NCBI GenBank assembly: GCA_030066215.1
Contig: JASJCA010000035.1
Span: 1-64,000 of the forward strand
Length of the DNA: 64,000 nt
Direction: 5' to 3'
Origin: Rhodobacter sp.
GTDB taxonomy: Bacteria; Pseudomonadota; Alphaproteobacteria; Rhodobacterales; Rhodobacteraceae
Shown: positions 59,155 through 64,000 of the stretch, one piece after another
How the letters are laid out: each line of letters opens with the position of its first letter
Position numbering within the stretch: position 1 is the stretch's first letter
The notes under the pieces: generated by a model
What the model was told of the DNA's origin: nothing
Database searches by the model: none
What the model saw: only the letters and a program-made list of their open reading frames with translations
Translations under genes and position numbers: made by a program

Positions 59155-60147
59155 ATGACCGTTCTGACCAAACTTCTTGGCGCCGGCGCCGCGCTGGCCA
59201 TGTCGGCCGCCGCCGCGCTGGCCGAGCCCGGCCTGATCATCGACCTGGGCGGCAAGTTCGACAAGTCGTTCAACGAGGCCGCCTATAACGGCGCGCAACG
59301 CTGGGTCCAGGAGACCGGCGGCACCTATATCGAGACCGAGCTGCAATCCGAGGCGCAGCGCGAACAGAACATGCGCAAGATGGCCGAGCGCGGCGCCAAC
59401 CCGATCGTCGTCTTGGGCTTCGCCAACGCCTCGACGCTGGAGAAGGTGGCGCCGGACTATCCCGACACCAAGTTCGCGATCATCGACATGGTGGTGGACG
59501 CGCCGAACGTGAAATCGATCGTCTACCGCGAGGACGAGGGCAGCTATCTGGTCGGCATGCTGGCGGCGATGGCCTCGCAATCGGGCACCGTGGGCTTCGT
59601 CGGCGGCATGGACATCCCGCTGATCCGGAAATTCGCCTGCGGCTACGTCCAGGGCGTCAAGGCGGTCAACCCCGACGCCACCGTGATCCAGAACATGACC
59701 GGCACCACGCCGGCGGCCTGGAACGACCCCGTCAAGGGCGGCGAGCTGACCCGGACCCAGATCAGCCAGGGCGCCGACGTGATCTATGCTGCCGCCGGCG
59801 GCACCGGCGTGGGCGTGCTGCAGGCTGCGGCCGATGCGGGCGTGTTCTCGATCGGCGTCGATTCGAACCAGAACTACCTGCATCCCGGCTCGGTCCTGAC
59901 CTCGATGATGAAGCGCGTCGACAACGCCACCTACGAGGTGTTCTCGGGCGGCGCCGACGGCTTCGAGGCCGGCATCAGCGTGATGAACCTGGCCGCCGAG
60001 GGCGTGGGTTATGCCCTGGACGAGCACAACGAGGCGTTGATCACCGACGAGATGAAGATGGCCGTCGAAGAGGCGATGGCCAAGATTATCGCCGGTGAGA
60101 TCGAGGTGCATGACTACATGTCCAGCGATAGCTGCCCGGTGATGTAG
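59155..60147 (+). CDS. BMP family ABC transporter substrate-binding protein
   Basis: 330 residues from the ATG at 59155. Signal peptide (LLGAGAALAMSAAAALA) and a BMP/PnrA fold: IIDLGGKFDKSFNEAAYNGAQRW, PDTKFAIIDMVVDAPNV, SYLVGMLAAMASQSGTVGFVGGMDIPLIRKFACGYVQGV, and IYAAAGGTGVGVLQA. Members bind purine nucleosides or related ligands. First gene of the operon with the ATPase and permeases downstream. No lipobox, so a free periplasmic protein. Confidence 0.9.
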   Translation: MTVLTKLLGAGAALAMSAAAALAEPGLIIDLGGKFDKSFNEAAYNGAQRWVQETGGTYIETELQSEAQREQNMRKMAERGANPIVVLGFANASTLEKVAPDYPDTKFAIIDMVVDAPNVKSIVYREDEGSYLVGMLAAMASQSGTVGFVGGMDIPLIRKFACGYVQGVKAVNPDATVIQNMTGTTPAAWNDPVKGGELTRTQISQGADVIYAAAGGTGVGVLQAAADAGVFSIGVDSNQNYLHPGSVLTSMMKRVDNATYEVFSGGADGFEAGISVMNLAAEGVGYALDEHNEALITDEMKMAVEEAMAKIIAGEIEVHDYMSSDSCPVM

Positions 60148-60184
60148 GTCGCAATACCAAGCCCCAAGCCGGAAAGGAGGACAG

Positions 60185-60535
60185 ATGACCCAATCGATCC
60201 AGGACTTCTTTGCGGCTTGGGGCGAGCCTAATGACGACACCGCCTACAGCCTGCTTGAGGGCGCGATCAGCCCGACGCGCTTTGCCTATTACGATCCGAA
60301 GGCGCCGCAGGCGATCACCTCGGTCGCGGACATGGCGGCGATGCTGGCCGGCTTTCCGCCCGGGGCCAGCGCGCTTGTGATAGGCGAGGTGGACCTCACC
60401 AAGGCCTACGCCCGCGCCACGGTCAAGTTCGACTTCGGCGGCGGCCAGGGCATGGTCGGGCAGTATTTCTTCGACCTCGACGAGGACAAGCGGATCCTGC
60501 GCGCGGTCGGGTTCCCGGGCCCGGGGGGGCAATGA
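60185..60535 (+). CDS. Small SnoaL/NTF2-like protein in the BMP operon
   Basis: 116 residues with the pattern of an NTF2-like cone fold: an N-terminal helix with SIQDFFAAWGEPND, FAYYDPKAPQAITSVADMAAML, and late strands ARATVKFDFGGG and GQYFFDLDEDKRILRAVGF. It sits between the binding protein and ATPase genes, with a strong ribosome site (AAGGAGG), and overlaps the ATPase start (ATGA). Not a normal transporter component; a ligand-handling enzyme for the imported nucleoside or base is possible. Confidence 0.6.
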   Translation: MTQSIQDFFAAWGEPNDDTAYSLLEGAISPTRFAYYDPKAPQAITSVADMAAMLAGFPPGASALVIGEVDLTKAYARATVKFDFGGGQGMVGQYFFDLDEDKRILRAVGFPGPGGQ

Positions 60536-62070
60536 CCGATCCCGCGCCGGCCATCGAACTGAAGGGCATCTCCAAGGCCTTCGGTCCGGTTCAGGCCAAC
60601 AAGGACATCGATATCCGGGTGATGCCCGGCACGATCCACGGCATCATCGGCGAAAACGGCGCCGGCAAGTCGACGCTGATGTCGATCCTCTATGGGTTCT
60701 ATCAGGCCGATGCCGGCGAGATCTTCATCAACGGCCAGAAGACCGACATCCACGAGCCGCTGCAGGCGATTGCCGCGGGCATTGGCATGGTGTTCCAGCA
60801 TTTCAAGCTGGTGCAGAATTTCACGGTGCTGGAAAACGTGATCCTCGGCGCAGAGGAGGGCGCGTTGTTGCGGCCGTCGCTGTCCAAGGCGCGGGGCGAG
60901 TTGAAGCGGTTGGCTGAGGAGTACGAGTTGAACGTCGATCCCGACGCCTTGATCGAAGAGATCGGCGTGGGCATGCAGCAGCGGGTCGAGATTTTGAAGG
61001 CGCTTTACCGGCAAGCCGACATTCTGATCCTGGACGAGCCGACGGGGGTGCTGACGCCAGCCGAGGCAGACCATCTGTTTCGCATCCTCAACGGGCTGAA
61101 GGAGCAGGGAAAGACGATCGTCTTCATCACCCACAAGCTGCGCGAGATCATGGAGATCACCGATACCGTCAGCGTGATGCGCCGCGGGGAGATGGTGGCG
61201 ACGGTTCAGACTGCCGAGACTTCGCCGGAGCAGCTGGCCGAGCTGATGGTGGGCCGCAAGGTGCTGTTGCGGATCGACAAGAAGCCGGCGGACCCTGGCG
61301 AGACGGTGCTCGAAGTCGAGAACCTGCGGGTGATCGATGACGACGGCGTGGAACGGCTGAAGGGGATATCCTTCGAGGTCCGGGCGGGCGAGATCCTCGG
61401 CATCGCTGGGGTGGCGGGGAACGGACAGTCCGAACTGTTGGAGGTGCTCGGCGGGTTTTCGAAGGGCACCGGCCGAATTCGGATCAAGGGCGAGGAGATC
61501 GACCTGACGGGGCGGCATTCCGATGGCCAGTCGCGGCGGGCACGCGGCATCGCACATGTGCCCGAGGACCGTCAGCACCTGGGCCTGATCATGGATTACT
61601 TCGCTTGGGAGGACATGGTCTTTGGCTACCACCACGCGCCGGAATATCAGCGCAGCCCCCTCTTCATGGACAACCAGGCGATCCGAGAAGAGACCGACGC
61701 CAAGCTGCACGAATTCGACGTACGCCCGCCGAACCCGCGGCTGCCGGCCAAGAGCTTTTCCGGCGGCAACCAGCAAAAGCTGGTGTTGGCGCGTGAGATG
61801 ACGCGTAATCCGCAATTGCTGTTGGTCGGTCAGCCGACCCGCGGCGTCGACATCGGCGCCATCGAGTTCATCCATCAGAACATCATCAATCTGCGCGACC
61901 AGGGCGCGGCGATCCTGCTGGTGTCGGTCGAGCTCGACGAAATCCTGTCGCTGTCGGACCGCATCGCGGTGATGTTCGACGGCCGCATCATGGGCGAACG
62001 CATGCCCGACGCCACCGACGAGCGCGAACTGGGCCTGTTGATGGCCGGGGTCAGCGGAGAGGCGGCGTGA
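60532..62070 (+). CDS. BMP-type ABC transporter ATP-binding protein (two ABC domains)
   Basis: 512 residues with duplicated nucleotide-binding domains. In the first, Walker A GENGAGKSTLMS (near 41), Walker B ILILDEPTGVLTP. In the second, degenerate Walker A GVAGNGQSELLE, signature SFSGGNQQKLVLAREM and LLLVGQPTRGVDIGA. This two-domain layout is the sugar/nucleoside importer type. ATG overlaps the NTF2-like stop. A palindrome array and 157 nt separate it from the permease gene. Confidence 0.92.
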   Translation: MTDPAPAIELKGISKAFGPVQANKDIDIRVMPGTIHGIIGENGAGKSTLMSILYGFYQADAGEIFINGQKTDIHEPLQAIAAGIGMVFQHFKLVQNFTVLENVILGAEEGALLRPSLSKARGELKRLAEEYELNVDPDALIEEIGVGMQQRVEILKALYRQADILILDEPTGVLTPAEADHLFRILNGLKEQGKTIVFITHKLREIMEITDTVSVMRRGEMVATVQTAETSPEQLAELMVGRKVLLRIDKKPADPGETVLEVENLRVIDDDGVERLKGISFEVRAGEILGIAGVAGNGQSELLEVLGGFSKGTGRIRIKGEEIDLTGRHSDGQSRRARGIAHVPEDRQHLGLIMDYFAWEDMVFGYHHAPEYQRSPLFMDNQAIREETDAKLHEFDVRPPNPRLPAKSFSGGNQQKLVLAREMTRNPQLLLVGQPTRGVDIGAIEFIHQNIINLRDQGAAILLVSVELDEILSLSDRIAVMFDGRIMGERMPDATDERELGLLMAGVSGEAA

Positions 62071-62102
62071 TGGGCTGCGCGGGGCATACGATCTTGCCGG
62101 CT

Positions 62103-62197
62103 CAAGGCCTTTCGAAAGGCCTTGGGGACGCGATTTCGAAATCGCGTGACAAGCGGCTTCGAAGCCGCTTCGTCCAATCCGTTTCGAAACGGATTGG
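62103..62197. repeat. Array of four perfect palindromes with TTCGAA centres
   Basis: Perfect palindromes at 62103-62124 (22 bp), 62128-62147 (20 bp), 62151-62170 (20 bp) and 62174-62197 (24 bp). The gaps are GGG, GAC and CGT, each exactly 3 nt. All four share a TTCGAA centre, while their outer arms (AAGGCC…, ACGCGA…, AAGCGG…, CCAATCCG…) are unrelated. The array lies between the ATPase stop and permease start in one operon, so it must be transcribed. It could form four stem-loops for differential expression of subunits, or be a protein-binding or mobile REP-like cluster. Confidence 0.9.
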
Positions 62198-62227
62198 TCC
62201 CGAAGGCCGACCCGGGGAGGCCGCCTG

Positions 62228-63325
62228 ATGGATAAGATGCCGAAATGGGTCGACATCGCGGTGATCCCGCTGATCAACCTCTTTCTCGCGCTGGTCGTCT
62301 CTGGGCTGGTGGTGCTTTATATCGGCGAGGACCCGTTCCGGGCGATGTCGATCCTGATCAACGGCGCCATCGGCTCGACCTATGGCTGGGGCTACACGCT
62401 TTACTACGCGACGAATTTCATCTTCACCGGGCTCGCGGTGGCGGTGTCGTTCCAGGCCAAGCTGTTCAACATCGGTGGCGAGGGGCAGGCGGCGATCGGC
62501 GGGCTCGGCGTGGCGCTGGTGTGCCTGGCGATGCCCTGGCCGCACTGGACGCTGGCGCTGCCGTTCGCGGTGCTGGGCGGCGCGCTTTTCGGCGCGGCCT
62601 GGGCGGCGATCCCGGCCTTTCTGCAGGCCACCCGCGGCAGCCACATCGTGATCACCACGATCATGTTCAACTTCATCGCCAGCGCGGTCATGGTCTATCT
62701 CTTGGTCAACGTGCTGAAAAAGCCGGGCTCGATGGCGCCCGAGACCTCGCGTTTCCCCGAGGGCGCGTTCCTGCCCAAGGCCTTCGATATGGCGAGCGTG
62801 TTGGGCCTGCCGTTCTCGCGTTCGGCGCCGTTGAACGTGACCTTCTTCGTGGCGCTTTTGTGCTGCCTGCTGGTCTATCTTCTGCTCTGGCACACGCGCC
62901 TGGGCTACCAAATCCGCGCCTTCGGCCATTCCGAGCCGGCGGCGCGCTATGCCGGCATCTCGCCGGTTAAGATCACCATGGTCACCATGCTGATCTCAGG
63001 CGGCCTGGCCGGGCTGATGGGCATCAACGCGGTGATGGGCGAGGCGCAGCGGCTGGTCACCGACCCGGTCCAGGGCGCGGGCTTCGTCGGCATCGCGGTG
63101 GCGCTGATGGGCCGGTCGCATCCCCTGGGCGTGCTGCTGGCGGGGCTTCTCTTCGGCATGCTCTATCAGGGCGGCGGCGAGCTGGAGTTTGAGATCCCGG
63201 CGATCAGCCGCGAGATGATCCTGGTGATCCAGGCGCTGGTGATCCTGTTCACCGGGGCGCTCGACAACATGATCCGGATGCCGGTGGAAAGGCTCTTCGC
63301 CCGCGCCCGGAAGAAGGCGGCCTGA
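62228..63325 (+). CDS. BMP-type ABC transporter permease, first
   Basis: 365 residues, about ten membrane segments. WGYTLYYATNFIFTGLAVAVSFQAKLFNIGGEGQAAIGG is the typical start of the RbsC/YufP-like permease; IRAFGHSEPAARYAGISPVKITMVTMLISGGLAGLMGI carries the ATPase-contact loop. The ATG at 62228 follows GGGAGGCCGCCTG. LysE follows after only 4 nt. Confidence 0.92.
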   Translation: MDKMPKWVDIAVIPLINLFLALVVSGLVVLYIGEDPFRAMSILINGAIGSTYGWGYTLYYATNFIFTGLAVAVSFQAKLFNIGGEGQAAIGGLGVALVCLAMPWPHWTLALPFAVLGGALFGAAWAAIPAFLQATRGSHIVITTIMFNFIASAVMVYLLVNVLKKPGSMAPETSRFPEGAFLPKAFDMASVLGLPFSRSAPLNVTFFVALLCCLLVYLLLWHTRLGYQIRAFGHSEPAARYAGISPVKITMVTMLISGGLAGLMGINAVMGEAQRLVTDPVQGAGFVGIAVALMGRSHPLGVLLAGLLFGMLYQGGGELEFEIPAISREMILVIQALVILFTGALDNMIRMPVERLFARARKKAA

Positions 63326-63329
63326 GCCC

Positions 63330-63962
63330 ATGGACCTGGCGTCGCATCTGCCGCAGCTGATCCTGGCCTGGTCGATCCAGGCGATGGCGGTCTTGTCGCC
63401 GGGGCCCGCGGTCGCCCTGATCCTGGGCGTGGCGGCCGCGCAGGGGCGGGCGGCGTCGATGGCAGTGGTGTCCGGCATCACCGGTTCGGCGCTGCTTTGG
63501 TCCACGGGCACCGCGCTTGGCCTCGCCGCGCTCTTCGCGCAATTCGCCGATCTGGTTCTGATCGTGCGCATCGTCGGTGCGGGATACATGGCCTACCTCG
63601 CCTATCGGGCGTTCAGGACCGCGCTTGCCCCGCCGGCGCTGCATATCGGCGCCCCGGCAGCGCGCGGCTTTGCGCGGAACGCGGCGATGGGGTTCGTCAT
63701 GCAGGTCTCGAACCCCAAGGCGATCTTCTTTTGGCTGGCCATCGCCGCGGTCGGCGGTGTCGGCGAGGCGCCGGCGCCGGTGATCGCCGTCTTCGTCGCG
63801 GGGGCGCTGGTGATCACCTTCATCGGCCATGGCGCCTATGCGCTGATCCTGTCCTCGGTCCCGGTGCGGCGGGCCTATGTCTCGGCCCGGCGGTGGGTCG
63901 AGGGGGCGCTTGGCGTCTTTTTCGCCTATTTTGCCTTCCGGCTGGCCACGGAACGGAGCTGA
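63330..63962 (+). CDS. LysE family amino-acid exporter inserted in the transporter operon
   Basis: 210 residues, six hydrophobic segments. SIQAMAVLSPGPAVALILGVAAAQGR carries the LysE/RhtB SPGP motif, and AMGFVMQVSNPKAIFFWLAI the NPK motif. Exports amino acids or small metabolites. It lies between the two permease genes of the BMP importer, where it is normally absent. A 13-nt sequence (CTGAGCCCATGGA) spans its start and is repeated at the start of the next permease. Confidence 0.88.
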   Translation: MDLASHLPQLILAWSIQAMAVLSPGPAVALILGVAAAQGRAASMAVVSGITGSALLWSTGTALGLAALFAQFADLVLIVRIVGAGYMAYLAYRAFRTALAPPALHIGAPAARGFARNAAMGFVMQVSNPKAIFFWLAIAAVGGVGEAPAPVIAVFVAGALVITFIGHGAYALILSSVPVRRAYVSARRWVEGALGVFFAYFAFRLATERS

Positions 63963-63966
63963 GCCC

Positions 63967-64000
63967 ATGGATCTCTTGACCATCATCCAGATCCTCGACT
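63967..64000 (+). CDS. BMP-type ABC transporter permease, second (cut by window end)
   Basis: An ATG at 63967, 4 nt after the LysE stop, opens MDLLTIIQILD, the usual start of the second (YufQ-like) permease of nucleoside BMP transporters. Only 11 codons are in the window; the identity rests mainly on operon position. Confidence 0.6.
   Translation, partial: MDLLTIIQILD

Noticed and set aside
62103-62197. Rho-independent terminator inside the BMP operon
   Set aside because: No U-tract follows any of the four palindromes, and downstream genes clearly belong to the same transporter; attenuation remains possible but simple termination is not supported.

Overview
The window is high-GC (about two thirds G+C) DNA from an alphaproteobacterium, most likely a Rhodobacterales (Paracoccaceae/Roseobacteraceae) chromosome. 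Support comes from the acpS-lepB-rnc / era-DUF1491 / recO group, an RpoH sigma factor with an RpoE-type promoter, an Irr-type iron box before nfuA, DUF1491 and DUF4399 proteins, and gene-end sequences typical of that order. I saw no rRNA, tRNA, transposase, prophage or CRISPR array.

Layout. Positions 1-162 form a near-complete foldback palindrome that cuts into a ring-cleaving dioxygenase gene, so the left edge looks like a contig end or artefact. 1567-6833 holds era, DUF1491, a methyltransferase and recO on one side and rnc, lepB and acpS on the other; the usual collinear order appears to have been broken by an inversion. 8083-10786 encodes a two-subunit molybdenum hydroxylase (isoquinoline-oxidoreductase type). 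12374-19040 is a catabolic run: a 1069-residue self-sufficient reductive dehalogenase (corrinoid/Fe-S domain fused to its own NAD(P)H reductase and [2Fe-2S] ferredoxin), then a hydantoinase-like amidohydrolase, a VOC protein, a hydantoin-racemase-like protein and a DHDPS-family lyase, with an AbrB-type permease divergent to it. 19114-34647 is mixed housekeeping: hydroxyacid dehydrogenase, CDF exporter, M3 peptidase, amino-acid ABC transporter parts, MoeB-like protein, dut, coaBC, chaN and rpoH. 34742-50199 covers cobU, a phosphatase, GST, comM, gshB, yraN, rsmI, an LpoA-like lipoprotein, glnD, marR, murJ and a catalytically degenerate rhomboid. After trpS comes a small low-GC island (51300-52991) with two unknown genes and an orphan antitoxin, bracketed by REP-like hairpins. 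The right end holds ilvE, Usp, Adh, nfuA, tsaB, rimI and a BMP-family nucleoside ABC transporter operon interrupted by a palindrome array and a LysE gene.

The most novel-looking signal is a family of about 170-bp intergenic repeats (six clear copies at about 1.3, 4.7, 11.0, 26.6, 28.4 and 32.7 kb, all in the same orientation). Their stems are kept paired by compensatory base changes, suggesting a structured RNA or a mobile hairpin element. A second is four perfect palindromes with different arms but the same TTCGAA centre, each separated by exactly 3 nt, inside the BMP transporter operon (62103-62197). Functional statements rest on motifs and recalled family knowledge; no database search was run.
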